The notes below the pieces were generated by a model. The model made no database searches and was not told where the DNA came from. It saw only the letters and a list, made by a program, of their open reading frames with translations. Shown here one piece after another: positions 26,798 through 36,566 of a stretch of 64,000 nt of DNA (positions are counted from its first letter, which is position 1; each line of letters begins with the position of its first letter). Source of the DNA: Accumulibacter sp. (lineage in GTDB: Bacteria; Pseudomonadota; Gammaproteobacteria; Burkholderiales; Rhodocyclaceae). The position numbers and the translations under genes are program-made. The DNA is taken from the NCBI GenBank assembly GCA_024235715.1, contig JACKLW010000009.1, positions 176,540 through 240,539 on the forward strand. Direction: 5' to 3'.

Positions 26798-28090
26798 ATG
26801 GAAGTTGCGCTCGCATTCGGATTGCTCGTATTCCTGTTCGTCATCCTTGGCGCCGGGCTGTGGATTGGGCTGTCGTTGCTGGGGGTCGGTCTGATTGCCA
26901 TGGAGTTTGTCAGCAGCCGCCCGGTTGGGGACGCCATGGTGTTGACCATCTGGGGGTCCACCTCCAGCTGGACGCTGACCGCCTTGCCCCTGTTCCTCTG
27001 GATGGGAGAAATCCTCTTTCGCACCAGGCTCTCGGAGGACATGTTCAAGGGCCTCGCGCCCTGGCTGAATCGCCTGCCTGGCCGCCTGCTGCACGTAAAC
27101 GTCATCGGCAGCACTATCTTTGCCGCGGTGTCCGGTTCCTCGGCCGCCACCTGCGCGACGATCGGGAAGATATCGCTGCCGGAACTGCAGCGCCGTGGCT
27201 ATCCGGAGTCGATGGCCATCGGCACACTGGCCGGCGCCGCGACGCTGGGGTTGCTGATTCCGCCGTCGATCATCATGATCGTCTACGGCGTGGCGGCCAA
27301 TGTCTCGATCGCCAAGCTGTTTCTCGCCGGGGTCATGCCGGGGCTGTTGCTGGGCACCCTGTTCATGCTCTATATCGCTGTCTGGGCACTGTTCAACAAG
27401 GACAAGGTGCCCGCTGCCGATGCCTCGATGACGCTGGTCGAGAAGCTGTATGCCTCGCGGCACCTGATTCCGGTCGTTGCACTGATTGGCCTCGTCCTCG
27501 GGTCGATCTACAGCGGCGTGGCGACGGCGACCGAGGCCGCCGCGCTCGGCGTTACCGGCTCCCTGATTCTGGCCGCGATCGAAGGCGCATTGAGCTGGAA
27601 GAGCTTTGTCGAAGGTCTGGCGGCAGCCTGCCGGGTCTATTGCATGATCGGCCTGATTCTCGCGGGTGCTGCCTTTCTGACCCTGGCCATGGGCTTTGTC
27701 GGTCTGCCGCGCCATCTCGCCGAATACATCGGCGCACTCAATCTGTCGCCGGTGGCGCTGATGCTGGCACTGGCGGTCTTCTTCATTCTCCTGGGCTGCT
27801 TTCTGGACGGCATCTCACTGGTTGTGCTGACCATTGGCGTGCTCCTGCCGACGGTGGAGGCGGCGGGTTTTGACCTGATCTGGTTTGGCGTCTTCGTGGT
27901 CCTGACCGTGGAAATGGCGCAGATCACCCCGCCGGTCGGCCTGAACCTCTTTGTCCTGCAGGGGCTGACGAAATACGAGGTGACCTATATCGCGCGCGCT
28001 GCGGCACCGCTCTTCGCGGTAATGATGACGGCTGTTTTTGCCACCTATTATTTTCAGGACATCGTGCTATGGCTCCCGAATCGAATGTAG
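26798..28090 (+). CDS. TRAP transporter large permease, DctM family
   Basis: This 430-residue sodium-driven permease has about 12 hydrophobic segments. Family motifs include S-G-S-S-A-A-T-C-A-T-I-G, L-L-I-P-P-S-I-I-M-I-V-Y-G and T-P-P-V-G-L-N-L-F-V. The start follows GGAGGAA. Its last 22 bases overlap the pxpB start, tying transport and catabolism in one transcript. Confidence 0.94.
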   Translation: MEVALAFGLLVFLFVILGAGLWIGLSLLGVGLIAMEFVSSRPVGDAMVLTIWGSTSSWTLTALPLFLWMGEILFRTRLSEDMFKGLAPWLNRLPGRLLHVNVIGSTIFAAVSGSSAATCATIGKISLPELQRRGYPESMAIGTLAGAATLGLLIPPSIIMIVYGVAANVSIAKLFLAGVMPGLLLGTLFMLYIAVWALFNKDKVPAADASMTLVEKLYASRHLIPVVALIGLVLGSIYSGVATATEAAALGVTGSLILAAIEGALSWKSFVEGLAAACRVYCMIGLILAGAAFLTLAMGFVGLPRHLAEYIGALNLSPVALMLALAVFFILLGCFLDGISLVVLTIGVLLPTVEAAGFDLIWFGVFVVLTVEMAQITPPVGLNLFVLQGLTKYEVTYIARAAAPLFAVMMTAVFATYYFQDIVLWLPNRM

Positions 28091-28851
28091 CATCCGGCGT
28101 GCGCGAGCGAATGCGCGTGGTCGACGCTGGCGATCAGGCGTTTACCATCGTGCTCGGTGAGCGAATCGCCCCCGAGGTGGTAGCCACCGTGACTGCGCTC
28201 GATCGGCAGATCGCCGCCTTGCATCAGACCGGCACGCTGCCCGGACTGATCGAGACCGTGCCCACCTTCTGCTCGCTGACCGTGATCTACGATCCGCTGC
28301 AGGCTTCCCGTCGGCAATTGCTGGCAGAGATCGCCCGGTTGCCGCCCGCGGACACGCATGTCGCCAGCTCGGCATCGCGTCGGTGGCGCTTGCCGGTCTG
28401 CTACGAGGGCGATTGCGGCCCCGATCTCGAAGCCACCGCGGCGGCGCTGGGAATGAGCGTGCAGGCGCTGATTGCCCAGCATCAGCAGTCCGAATACTGC
28501 GTCTACATGCTGGGCTTCCTGCCCGGCTTCCCTTTCATGGGCGACGTGCCGTCGGCGCTGCAATTGCCGCGGCGGAGCGAGCCGCGCTTGCGGGTGCCCC
28601 CCGGCAGCGTCGCCATCGCCGGTGCCCTGACCGCCATTTACCCGTCGGAAAGTCCCGGCGGCTGGCATCTCCTGGGGCAGTGCGCGGTGCCCTTGTTCGA
28701 TCCGGAGCGCCCGAAGCCCTCACTTCTGCAGGCCGGCGACCGGGTCTGCTTCGCAGCTGTGGATGCGGCCGAGCACACACGCTTGCAGCAGGCGGCCAAG
28801 GCGCGCGCGCTCGATCCGGCGGCTTTTCTGGATGCCGAGGTGGCGTCGTGA
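28069..28851 (+). CDS. pxpB: 5-oxoprolinase subunit PxpB (KipI family)
   Basis: This 260-residue protein is one subunit of the ATP-dependent bacterial 5-oxoprolinase PxpABC, which opens 5-oxoproline to glutamate. The KipI/AHS1 signatures are visible: D-Q-A-F-T-I-V-L-G at the N-terminus, V-P-T-F-C-S-L-T-V-I-Y-D, and C-V-Y-M-L-G-F-L-P-G-F-P-F-M-G followed by P-R-R-S-E-P-R-L-R-V-P. ATG 28069 lies inside dctM; ATG 28111 is a shorter option. Its stop overlaps the pxpC start (GTGA). Confidence 0.92.
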   Translation: MAPESNVASGVRERMRVVDAGDQAFTIVLGERIAPEVVATVTALDRQIAALHQTGTLPGLIETVPTFCSLTVIYDPLQASRRQLLAEIARLPPADTHVASSASRRWRLPVCYEGDCGPDLEATAAALGMSVQALIAQHQQSEYCVYMLGFLPGFPFMGDVPSALQLPRRSEPRLRVPPGSVAIAGALTAIYPSESPGGWHLLGQCAVPLFDPERPKPSLLQAGDRVCFAAVDAAEHTRLQQAAKARALDPAAFLDAEVAS

Positions 28852-29879
28852 GCGAGACAACATCCGAGATCGAAGTCCGCAGCGCCGGCGCCTACGCGTC
28901 GATTCAGGACAGTGGCCGCCGCGGCCTGCGCCGCGTCGGCGTGCCGTGGTCCGGCGTGCTTGATCCGGCGTGGATGAAGATCGCCAACGCACTGGTCGGC
29001 AATCTGGCCACAGCGCCAGTGATCGAGCATTTTGACGGCGGGCTGGTGCTGAAGGTGTTGCACGGCCGCGTGCGGGTGGCGGTTGCCGGCCAGGCCGACG
29101 TCGACATTTCCGGCGAACAGGGCGTGCAGCGTGTCGTCTGCTGGCGCAGTGTTCGTCTCGACGCCGGAGAAACCCTGCGCATCCGGGGGTTGCGTGCGGG
29201 ACGACTGGTGCTCGTCGCCGTTGGCGGTCTGCAGGTGGCGGAAACGCTGGGCAGTGCCTCGACCTACGCGCGCGCTGGCATCGGCAGGCCGCTGGCGGCG
29301 GGAGATCGGCTGTCAGCGCTGTTCTCCGAGGCCTCCGATTTTCTCCTGGCGGAGCCGCCGATCGACGGCGATGCCGTCATTCGTGTCGTTGCCGGGCCGC
29401 AGACCGGGCATTTTGCTGACGACGCGCTGGCGCAGCTGTGTGCCGCGCCGTTTGCCATTACCGAACAGGCCGACCGCATGGGCATCCGCCTGCACGGGCC
29501 GCAGCTCCAGCACCGTTCGGACGCGCACAAGGACATCATCTCCGATGCCACCGTGCCGGGCTCGATGCAGGTGCCGGGCTCGGGCCAGCCGATCGTGCTG
29601 CTCGCCGACGCCCAGACTGCCGGCGGTTACCCCAAGATCGCCACCGTGATATCGGCCGACCTCGGTCGCCTGGCGAACCGGCGGGCCGGCGAGACGCTGC
29701 GCTTTCAGGTGGTCGATGTCGATGCCGCAGAGCACGCCGCGCGAAGCCATGCCGAGATGCTTGCGCAGCTCATCGCCAGCATTCGCCGCCTGCCGGGCGA
29801 CGGCAGCGTCGATCTCGAGGCCCTCTACAACAACGGCCTGATCAGCGGGCCGATCAGTGGATTCGACACAGAGGAGTGA
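28848..29879 (+). CDS. pxpC: 5-oxoprolinase subunit PxpC (KipA family)
   Basis: This 343-residue AHS2-family subunit partners PxpB. Conserved parts: I-Q-D-S-G-R-R-G-L-R-R-V-G-V-P, the central V-A-G-P-Q-T-G-H-F, S-D-R/A-D-R-M-G-I-R-L-H-G-P and G-S-M-Q-V-P-G-S-G-Q-P-I-V-L-L-A-D-A-Q-T-A-G-G. GTG at 28848 overlaps the pxpB stop. The gene ends four bases before the pxpA start. Confidence 0.93.
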   Translation: MSETTSEIEVRSAGAYASIQDSGRRGLRRVGVPWSGVLDPAWMKIANALVGNLATAPVIEHFDGGLVLKVLHGRVRVAVAGQADVDISGEQGVQRVVCWRSVRLDAGETLRIRGLRAGRLVLVAVGGLQVAETLGSASTYARAGIGRPLAAGDRLSALFSEASDFLLAEPPIDGDAVIRVVAGPQTGHFADDALAQLCAAPFAITEQADRMGIRLHGPQLQHRSDAHKDIISDATVPGSMQVPGSGQPIVLLADAQTAGGYPKIATVISADLGRLANRRAGETLRFQVVDVDAAEHAARSHAEMLAQLIASIRRLPGDGSVDLEALYNNGLISGPISGFDTEE

Positions 29880-29883
29880 CTAC

Positions 29884-30666
29884 GTGCGCGACCTGAAAAC
29901 CATCAACCTCAACGCAGATCTCGGCGAAAGCTTCGGTCCCTGGTCCATGGGGGACGATTCGGCGATGCTCGATATCGTCGGCAGCGCCAACATCGCCTGC
30001 GGCTTTCACGCCGGCGACCCGATGGTCATGCGCGCGACGCTGCGGGCCGCAAAGGCCCGCGGGGTCAGCGTCGGCGCTCATCCCGGCTACGCCGATCTGC
30101 AGGGCTTTGGCCGGCGACCGCAGGCGCTCGGCGCGGCCGAGGTGGAGGCGCTGCTGATCTATCAGGTGGGCGCCCTGCAAGGCCTGGCCGCCAGCGAGGG
30201 CATGGCGGTGACCCATGTCAAACCGCACGGTGCGCTGAACAATCAGGCCTGCGCCGACCGCTCGCTGGCCGACGCCATTGCCCGCGCCGTCAAGGCGCTG
30301 GATGCGGCCCTTATCCTGCTGGCGCCGGCCTGCTCGCAACTGGCGCTGGCCGGACGCGCCGCCGGGCTGCGGGTGGTCGACGAGATATTCGCCGACCGCC
30401 TCTATCAGGATGATGGCCAACTGCTCCCGCGCAGTCAGCCCGGCGCCGTCATTCACGACCCCGGCCAGGCCCTGGCGCACGTCCGCGCCATGCTCGATGC
30501 CGGCGCGCTGGTCAGCGCCAGCGGCCACCAGATTCCGGTTCAGGCCGGCAGCATCTGCATCCATGGCGACTCGCCGGATGCCGTGGCGCTGGCAAGGCAG
30601 CTGCGCGATGGCCTGAGGGCTTCGGGTTACTCTTTGGCGCCGTTGACGGCAATGCCTGCGCCATGA
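29884..30666 (+). CDS. pxpA: 5-oxoprolinase subunit PxpA (LamB/YcsF family)
   Basis: This 260-residue LamB/YcsF-family protein is the third 5-oxoprolinase subunit. L-N-A-D-L-G-E-S-F-G-P-W at residues 8-19 is the family start. N-I-A-C-G-F-H-A-G-D-P, G-V-S-V-G-A-H-P-G-Y-A-D and V-K-P-H-G-A-L-N-N supply the conserved His/Asp set. I chose GTG 29884, seven bases after GAGGAG. With pxpB, pxpC, the DUF1445 protein and the TRAP transporter it makes an apparent import-and-hydrolysis unit for 5-oxoproline. It is the last intact gene before the copper remnants resume. Confidence 0.94.
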   Translation: MRDLKTINLNADLGESFGPWSMGDDSAMLDIVGSANIACGFHAGDPMVMRATLRAAKARGVSVGAHPGYADLQGFGRRPQALGAAEVEALLIYQVGALQGLAASEGMAVTHVKPHGALNNQACADRSLADAIARAVKALDAALILLAPACSQLALAGRAAGLRVVDEIFADRLYQDDGQLLPRSQPGAVIHDPGQALAHVRAMLDAGALVSASGHQIPVQAGSICIHGDSPDAVALARQLRDGLRASGYSLAPLTAMPAP

Positions 30667-30749
30667 TGCGAAGGATCTCGCGGCCAGGTCCGGCATTTCC
30701 GGGCTGCCTGTCGGGCAGTGAAGTCGTTGGGGCTGCAGCGAGTCCGTCC

Positions 30750-30892
30750 CGCATGAACTGCGACCGCGGCACCGAGATGATCGACGTCGTGATACGGCGC
30801 CGCGCGTGAAGGCTGCCGAACCCTTCGCGCCGAATCCGTTCGGCACGGTGCGCGGCATGGGCGAGGAACTCGAGACAGGGAGAGGTTTCTGA
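30750..30892 (+). pseudogene. Remnant of a copR-like response regulator gene (3' end)
   Basis: This stretch aligns base by base with the last 150 bases of copR (22955-23104). ATGAACTGCGAC matches ATGAACTTCGAC, ATCGACGTCGTG matches ATCGACGTCGCG, CCCTTCG is shared, and GGTGCGCGGCATGGGC matches CGTGCGTGGCATGGGC. The copy is broken by a stop (G-C-G-C-G-TGA near 30808) and frameshifts. It ends TCTGAGC just before the intact kinase, as copR does before the kinase remnant. The receiver domain is missing. Confidence 0.8.
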
Positions 30893-30894
30893 GC

Positions 30895-32298
30895 ATGCGA
30901 GCGTGGCCAGGATCGCTGACCGCCCGGCTGGCGCTGCTCTTCGCGCTGCTCACGGCCATCGTGCTGGTTGTCGTCGTGCTGGTACAGGGACATGCCGTCG
31001 AAGGGCATCTTCGCGAGCTCGACGATCATGAACTGGCTGGCAAGGTGACGCTGATCAAGAACCTCCTGCATCACGCCGAGTCGTCCGAAACCCTGTCGCG
31101 CCGGCTGGACGATGCTTTCATCGGGCACGACATGCTGGCGGTGGTGCTGCGCGACGCCGAGGGCAAGGTCGTCTATGCGCTGCGTCCCGAGTTCTTCGGC
31201 GAACCGCAGCTGGCGGACGACTCGACGCCGGGTGCCACGACGGTGTGGGACAGGGGCGGCAAGCAGTACCTCGGGCTGGAAACGACTGTCGAGGCGCTCG
31301 ATTCCCTGTCCCGGCCGACGCGCTTGCGAGCGCTGGTCGGACTTGATCTCTCGCACCACCTGCTCTTTCTCGAACAGGTACGCAAGCGCCTGTGGATCGA
31401 CATCTTCTTCGCCGCGATCATCGCGGCCCTGTTCGCCCTGTTCGCCGCACACAGCGGACTCGCGCCGCTGCGGCGCGTGACGGCCACCGCCCGCGGCCTG
31501 TCGGCCGAACGCCTCGGCGAGCGCCTCCCCGAGCGTGACGCACCGAGCGAGGTTCGCGATCTGGTGGTCGCGTTCAACGGCATGCTCGAGCGCCTCGAAT
31601 CATCGTTTCGCCGCCTGTCAGATTTCTCTGCCGATATTGCCCATGAGCTGCGTACGCCGGTGTCGAACCTGATGACCCAGACCGAGGTTGCCCTGTCGCA
31701 TACCCGGAATGCGGACGAGTACCGGGACGTCCTCGCGTCCAACCTCGAAGAGTACGAGCGCATTGCGCGCATGGTCAGCGACATGCTGTTTCTCGCCCAG
31801 GCCGAAAACGGCCATCTGCCGCGCTCGGCCGAAACGGTCAATCTGGCCGACGAGGCGGCGGCGCTGATCGACTTCTACGAGGCGCTGGCCGAGGAGAAGG
31901 GCGTGCAGATTGCGCTCACCGGGGAGGCGAGTGTCACGGCGGACCGCCTGATGATGCGTCGCGCGCTGTCCAACCTGTTGTCGAATGGACTTCGCCACGC
32001 CTTCGCGGGAAGCATGCTCGAGATCTCGATCACCGCCGACACCGGCCTGGCGACGCTGGCAGTGAGCAACCGCGGCGATACGATTCCGTCCGATCAGCTG
32101 GGGCGGATTTTCGAGCGCTTCCATCGCGCAAGTCCACAGCGACACCGTCAAGGAGAAGGCGCCGGACTGGGGCTGGCCATCACGCGCACCATCGTCGAGA
32201 CGCACGGCGGTCGGATCGGGGTGACCTCCGACGCTGGCCTGACGACCTTCGCGCTGCATCTGCCGCTGGCCAGCGCCGCAGGTCCCGAGACGGCTTGA
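30895..32298 (+). CDS. copS: Heavy-metal sensor histidine kinase, CopS/CusS-like
   Basis: This 467-residue membrane kinase probably senses periplasmic copper or silver and phosphorylates CopR. TM1 lies at about residues 10-32, the periplasmic sensor at 33-160, TM2 at about 164-184, then HAMP. The H-box is F-S-A-D-I-A-H-E-L-R-T-P, the N-box S-N-L-L-S-N-G-L-R-H-A, and the G-box G-A-G-L-G-L-A-I. Length is normal for the CusS family. It is preceded by a dead fragment of a regulator gene, while the intact regulator lies at 22424, so partner genes are separated. The copper ATPase gene follows. Confidence 0.92.
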   Translation: MRAWPGSLTARLALLFALLTAIVLVVVVLVQGHAVEGHLRELDDHELAGKVTLIKNLLHHAESSETLSRRLDDAFIGHDMLAVVLRDAEGKVVYALRPEFFGEPQLADDSTPGATTVWDRGGKQYLGLETTVEALDSLSRPTRLRALVGLDLSHHLLFLEQVRKRLWIDIFFAAIIAALFALFAAHSGLAPLRRVTATARGLSAERLGERLPERDAPSEVRDLVVAFNGMLERLESSFRRLSDFSADIAHELRTPVSNLMTQTEVALSHTRNADEYRDVLASNLEEYERIARMVSDMLFLAQAENGHLPRSAETVNLADEAAALIDFYEALAEEKGVQIALTGEASVTADRLMMRRALSNLLSNGLRHAFAGSMLEISITADTGLATLAVSNRGDTIPSDQLGRIFERFHRASPQRHRQGEGAGLGLAITRTIVETHGGRIGVTSDAGLTTFALHLPLASAAGPETA

Positions 32299-32350
32299 CG
32301 AGTGCCCGCTGTCGGCCAAGCGCCACCCGTGGCGGCGCAGGGCAGCAAAG

Positions 32351-32366
32351 GTGACCGAACTGTAAT
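32351..32366 (+). promoter_or_regulatory. Weak CopR-type half-conserved operator before the copper ATPase
   Basis: GTGACC-GAAC-TGTAAT keeps a perfect right arm and three of six bases in the left arm of the ATTACA-N4-TGTAAT pattern. It sits about 120 bases before the ATPase start. It is a candidate only because of its position and the three better sites in the window. Confidence 0.4.
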
Positions 32367-32485
32367 CCCGCGGTCATCTGTGCGTGGGGGCCTGACTGGC
32401 ACCATGGGCGGCAGAGGCAAAGGCTGCGGCAAGGCGAGGGAACGCGTTCGTCGGGTGACAGCAGGAGTGCATGGAGAGACGTGAC

Positions 32486-34906
32486 ATGGACACGAGATCA
32501 GCGTCGCGCGGGCACGACCATCATCACCAGCCCGAACATTCGCACGCCGTGCGCGGCCCGCAAGCGCCACACGGCGATCGCGCCGGCAGCGGCACCGCGA
32601 CGGCGCAGGATCCGGTATGCGGCATGTCCGTCACCCTTGGCGCGGGCACGCCGAGCTTCGATCACGGCGGGAAGACCTGGCACTTCTGTTCGCAGAAATG
32701 CCACGACAGGTTTGCCGTGGATCCTGCGCACTTCCTCACTGGCGCGCACAAGAAACAAGCGCCTCCAGCACCTGCAGGCACGCAATACACCTGCCCGATG
32801 CACCCCGAAATCGTTCGCGACGCGCCGGGGGATTGCCCGAAATGCGGCATGGCGCTGGAGCCGATGGGCATCCCCGGCGGCGCCGAAGGCCCGAATCCGG
32901 AACTGGTCGATTTCAGGCGCCGGTTCCGCATCGGTGCCGTGTTGACCGTACCCCTGCTGCTCCTGACCATGGGGCCCTTCCTCGGTCTGGGTCTGGTGCG
33001 CGACTTGCTCGGCGAGCGGACGGCGCAATGGGTCGAACTGGTTCTGGGTACGCCGGTGGTGCTGTGGGCCGGCTGGCCATTCTTCGTTCGCGGCATCAAA
33101 TCGGTCGTCAATCGCAGCCTCAACATGTTCACGCTGATTGCCCTGGGTGTCGGCTCGGCGTATCTGTTCAGCATCGTCGCGGTCCTCTTTCCGGACTTGT
33201 TCCCGGATGGCTTCCGCGACGCCCAGGGGCATGTGGGCGTCTATTTCGAGGCCGGCGCGGTCATCGTCGTCCTGGTCCTGCTCGGTCAGTTGATGGAACT
33301 GGGTGCGCGTGAGCGCACCGGCTCGGCGATCCGCGCGCTGCTCGACCTCGCCGCCAGGACGGCGCGCGTGATCCGTGCCGACGGGCGCGAGGAGGAAATC
33401 CCTCTCGAGGACGTCGTCATTGGCGACCACCTGCGCGTGCGCCCCGGCGACAAGGTGCCGGTGGACGGCGTGGTTAGCGAAGGCCATTCGTCGATCGACG
33501 AGTCGATGATCTCGGGCGAGCCGGTGCCGGTGGAAAAGGTCGCTGGCGACACGGTAACCGGTGCGACGATCAACGGCAGCGGGTCGCTGGTCATCGAAGC
33601 GAAGCGGGTCGGCGGCGATACCCTGCTCAGCCAGATCGTCGGGATGGTGGCCAGCGCGCAACGCTCGCGTGCGCCGATACAGAAAGTCGCGGATTCGGTG
33701 GCGGGCATCTTCGTTCCGGCGGTGATCGGTATCGCCATCCTGGCCTTCATCGGCTGGGCGATCTGGGGACCGGCGCCGGCCTTGTCTTACGCCCTGATTT
33801 CCGCGGTGGCCGTGCTGATCATCGCCTGTCCCTGCGCGCTCGGCCTGGCGACGCCGATGTCGATCATGACCGCCACCGGGCGCGGCGCGCAGGCCGGCGT
33901 CCTGATCAGGAACGCCGAGGCCCTGGAACGTTTCGCCAGGGTGGATACGCTGATCGTCGACAAGACCGGCACGTTGACGGTGGGCAAGCCGAAGCTTGCG
34001 GCAGTGCTGCCCGCTGCCGGGCACCAGGAAGACGAAGTGCTGCGCCTCGCGGCAAGCCTGGAGCGGGGGTCGGAACATCCACTGGCCGAGGCCATCGTCA
34101 GCGGCGCCGAGGAGCGCGGCATCGAACTGGCCAGGGCCGACAGCTTCGAGGCGCTCACCGGCAAAGGCGTGAAGGGGGTGGTCGACGGCCAGGCGCTTGC
34201 CCTGGGCAATGCCGCACTGCTCACCGAACTGGGTCTGGATGGCGGTGCGTCCAGTGCTTTCGTCGAGGCGGCCAACGCCCGCCGCGACGAGGGCGAGACG
34301 GTGATGTTCATCCTGATTGGTGCCGAGATCGCCGGCCTGGTCAGCGTCGCCGATCCGGTAAAGGAGAGCACGCCCGAAGCCCTCAAGGCGCTGCACGCCG
34401 AAGGCCTGACGATCATCATGGCTACCGGCGACAACGCACGCACGGCGCGCGCCGTCGCCGGCCGCCTGGGCATCGACGAGATCCGCGCCGACGTACTGCC
34501 CGCGGACAAGGCACGGATAATCGAGGCGTTGCAGGCCAAAGGACACAAGGTGGCGATGGCCGGCGACGGCGTCAACGATGCGCCGGCGCTGGCGCAGGCC
34601 GACGTCGGCATCGCCATGGGCACTGGCGCCGACGTGGCCATCGAAAGCGCCGGCTTCACGCTGGTGAAGGGTGACCTCAACGGTATCGTGCGCGCACGCC
34701 GGCTTGCTCGCGCGACGATGCGCAACATCCGGCAGAACCTGTTCTTTGCCCTGGTCTACAACGCTGCCGGGGTGCCAGTGGCCGCCGGCATCCTGTACCC
34801 CTTCCTGGGGCTCCTGGTGTCACCGATGTTTGCCGCCGCGGCGATGAGTCTGTCGTCGATCTCGGTGATCAGCAACGCCTTGCGGCTGCGCAGCGTGCGC
34901 ATCTAG
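32486..34906 (+). CDS. Copper-exporting P1B-type ATPase with YHS and metal-binding N-terminus
   Basis: This is an 806-residue heavy-metal ATPase. The His-rich leader ([12 protein letters not shown]) is followed by a YHS domain ([13 protein letters not shown]) and a short heavy-metal-binding domain ([14 protein letters not shown]). There is no classical CXXC HMA domain. The catalytic core has [12 protein letters not shown] in the membrane, phosphorylated D-K-T-G-T-L-T, S-E-H-P-L-A-E and G-D-G-V-N-D-A-P. This layout is typical of CopA/SilP-like Cu(I)/Ag(I) exporters. ATG 32486 has GGAGAG six bases upstream; ATG 32471 is an alternative. It follows copS and a weak CopR-type site. Confidence 0.93.
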   Translation: MDTRSASRGHDHHHQPEHSHAVRGPQAPHGDRAGSGTATAQDPVCGMSVTLGAGTPSFDHGGKTWHFCSQKCHDRFAVDPAHFLTGAHKKQAPPAPAGTQYTCPMHPEIVRDAPGDCPKCGMALEPMGIPGGAEGPNPELVDFRRRFRIGAVLTVPLLLLTMGPFLGLGLVRDLLGERTAQWVELVLGTPVVLWAGWPFFVRGIKSVVNRSLNMFTLIALGVGSAYLFSIVAVLFPDLFPDGFRDAQGHVGVYFEAGAVIVVLVLLGQLMELGARERTGSAIRALLDLAARTARVIRADGREEEIPLEDVVIGDHLRVRPGDKVPVDGVVSEGHSSIDESMISGEPVPVEKVAGDTVTGATINGSGSLVIEAKRVGGDTLLSQIVGMVASAQRSRAPIQKVADSVAGIFVPAVIGIAILAFIGWAIWGPAPALSYALISAVAVLIIACPCALGLATPMSIMTATGRGAQAGVLIRNAEALERFARVDTLIVDKTGTLTVGKPKLAAVLPAAGHQEDEVLRLAASLERGSEHPLAEAIVSGAEERGIELARADSFEALTGKGVKGVVDGQALALGNAALLTELGLDGGASSAFVEAANARRDEGETVMFILIGAEIAGLVSVADPVKESTPEALKALHAEGLTIIMATGDNARTARAVAGRLGIDEIRADVLPADKARIIEALQAKGHKVAMAGDGVNDAPALAQADVGIAMGTGADVAIESAGFTLVKGDLNGIVRARRLARATMRNIRQNLFFALVYNAAGVPVAAGILYPFLGLLVSPMFAAAAMSLSSISVISNALRLRSVRI

Positions 34907-35124
34907 GCGGGCGCGATTTCACCAGCGCGGCCAGGACGCCAGCACCCGTTCGAAACCGGCAATCGGCCTCGTCAGCTGAACCACGGTACTGTAGTGTCAC
35001 TTGCCATGCCACGACGCGCTGCCTTAAGATTCCCCTGAGCAGTCCTGCGCCATCTTCGCCCCTGCGCGCGACCGGGTAGATCCGGCCGAGGTCATGAAAC
35101 GGCAGACATTTCATGGAGGTCAGC

Positions 35125-36483
35125 ATGTCATTCCAGCAGCGGTTCAAGTCTTTCCCCGCGCTCTCGCGCAGCGAAGTCCCTGTGCGCTACTGTGTCCTCT
35201 GCGCCCTCGGCGCCACTGTCCTGGCAAGCGGCCAGGCCTGCGCGGGCGGCATGCTGGCCTACGAAGTGGGGACCGCCGATGTCGGTCTCGCCTCCGCAGG
35301 CTATGGCGCCCGTGCGCAGGACGCCTCGACCGTCTTCACCAATCCCGCCGGCATGACACGGCTGCAAGGCACCCAGGCGCTGGCCTCGGGGCAGCTGCTG
35401 TGGGCCAACACCAGGTACTCGATCGGGACCGGGACTTCGCCCCTGCTGGGCAACGACAATGGCGGCTATGCGGTGGGTTCGGGGGGCTGGTTCCCCGGCG
35501 GCGGCGCCTTTTTCAGCTACAGCGTCTCGCCTGACCTGAAGCTCGGCTTCGCGCTGGCCGGAAACTTCGGCGCGCCCCTGAAATACGACAACGACTGGGC
35601 GGGCCGCTATTACGTCCAGAGCACGACCATGCTTGGCGTGTCCCTGCTGCCCAGCATCGCCTTCAAGGTCAACGACAGGCTCTCGCTCGGCGCAGGCCTG
35701 AACGCCATGTACGGGATGTATACCAATCAGGTGGCGATCAACAACGTCGCGCCGATCTTCGGCGACGGCCGGCTGAAGCTGGACGACAGGACCTGGGGCT
35801 GGGGCGCCAACCTCGGTCTGCTCTACGAGATCGACGAGGGAACCCGCATCGGACTGACCTGGAACTCGCAGGTCAATCTCGACTTCAAGGGGCCGGCAAA
35901 ATTCTCGAACCTGTCGCCGCGTGTCGCTACGGCATTGGACAGCGCCGGCCTGCTGAACTCGACGATCAAGGTCGGCATCAAGGTGCCGCAACAGGTGATG
36001 GCCAGCGTGTTCACCCAGCTTGACCCGCAATGGGCGCTGCTCGGCAGCGTCGGCTGGCAACAATGGTCGAAGTTCGGGGCGATCAACATCGGCGTCGAAG
36101 ACAGCTCGCATCCGGTCAGCCTGACGACCGACATTCCGTTCAAGGACACCTGGCACGTCGCCACCGGCGCGCAGTACCGCTTGAGCGAGCCGTGGCTGCT
36201 CAACTTCGGCGTCGCCTACGACTCCGGTTTCCAGCCGGATGGTTCGACCGTCTCGCCGCTGATGCCGTTGAACAGCGCCTGGCGTTTCGGCCTTGGCGGC
36301 CAGCAACAGCTGAGCAAGACCGCGGTATGGGGCCTCGCCGCGGAATACATCTACGGCGGGACGCTCAAGACCGATCTGCAGAGCAGCGCGCCGGTCGCCC
36401 TGGGCGGTCGTGGCAACCTGATCGGTTCGTACGACAATACCGGCACGCTGGTGATGAGCGTTTACGGTAACTGGAAGTTCTAG
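35125..36483 (+). CDS. Second FadL/OmpP1-family outer membrane protein
   Basis: This is a 452-residue beta-barrel of the FadL/TodX family. ATG 35125 lies five bases after GGAGG; ATG 35113 is in frame. A signal peptide of about 42 residues ends G-Q-A-C-A before G-G-M-L-A-Y-E. V-F-T-N-P-A-G-M-T-R-L is the hatch signature, and the protein ends W-K-F. It is only distantly like the first FadL (353-1705): their mature N-termini differ and the barrel sequences are not close. Its neighbour is a DUF3604 gene. Substrate unknown; hydrophobic compounds are likely for the family. Confidence 0.87.
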   Translation: MSFQQRFKSFPALSRSEVPVRYCVLCALGATVLASGQACAGGMLAYEVGTADVGLASAGYGARAQDASTVFTNPAGMTRLQGTQALASGQLLWANTRYSIGTGTSPLLGNDNGGYAVGSGGWFPGGGAFFSYSVSPDLKLGFALAGNFGAPLKYDNDWAGRYYVQSTTMLGVSLLPSIAFKVNDRLSLGAGLNAMYGMYTNQVAINNVAPIFGDGRLKLDDRTWGWGANLGLLYEIDEGTRIGLTWNSQVNLDFKGPAKFSNLSPRVATALDSAGLLNSTIKVGIKVPQQVMASVFTQLDPQWALLGSVGWQQWSKFGAINIGVEDSSHPVSLTTDIPFKDTWHVATGAQYRLSEPWLLNFGVAYDSGFQPDGSTVSPLMPLNSAWRFGLGGQQQLSKTAVWGLAAEYIYGGTLKTDLQSSAPVALGGRGNLIGSYDNTGTLVMSVYGNWKF

Positions 36484-36566
36484 CGTTCGCCGGCAATGGC
36501 ATCGGCGCGCGCAAGGCCGCGCAACACGAAGTCGAAGAACTTCCCCCGTCAGGAGAAAATACACGC

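Noticed and set aside
32498-34546. A 682-codon minus-strand frame opposite the copper ATPase.
   Set aside because: Shadow frame; the plus strand carries every P-type ATPase motif.
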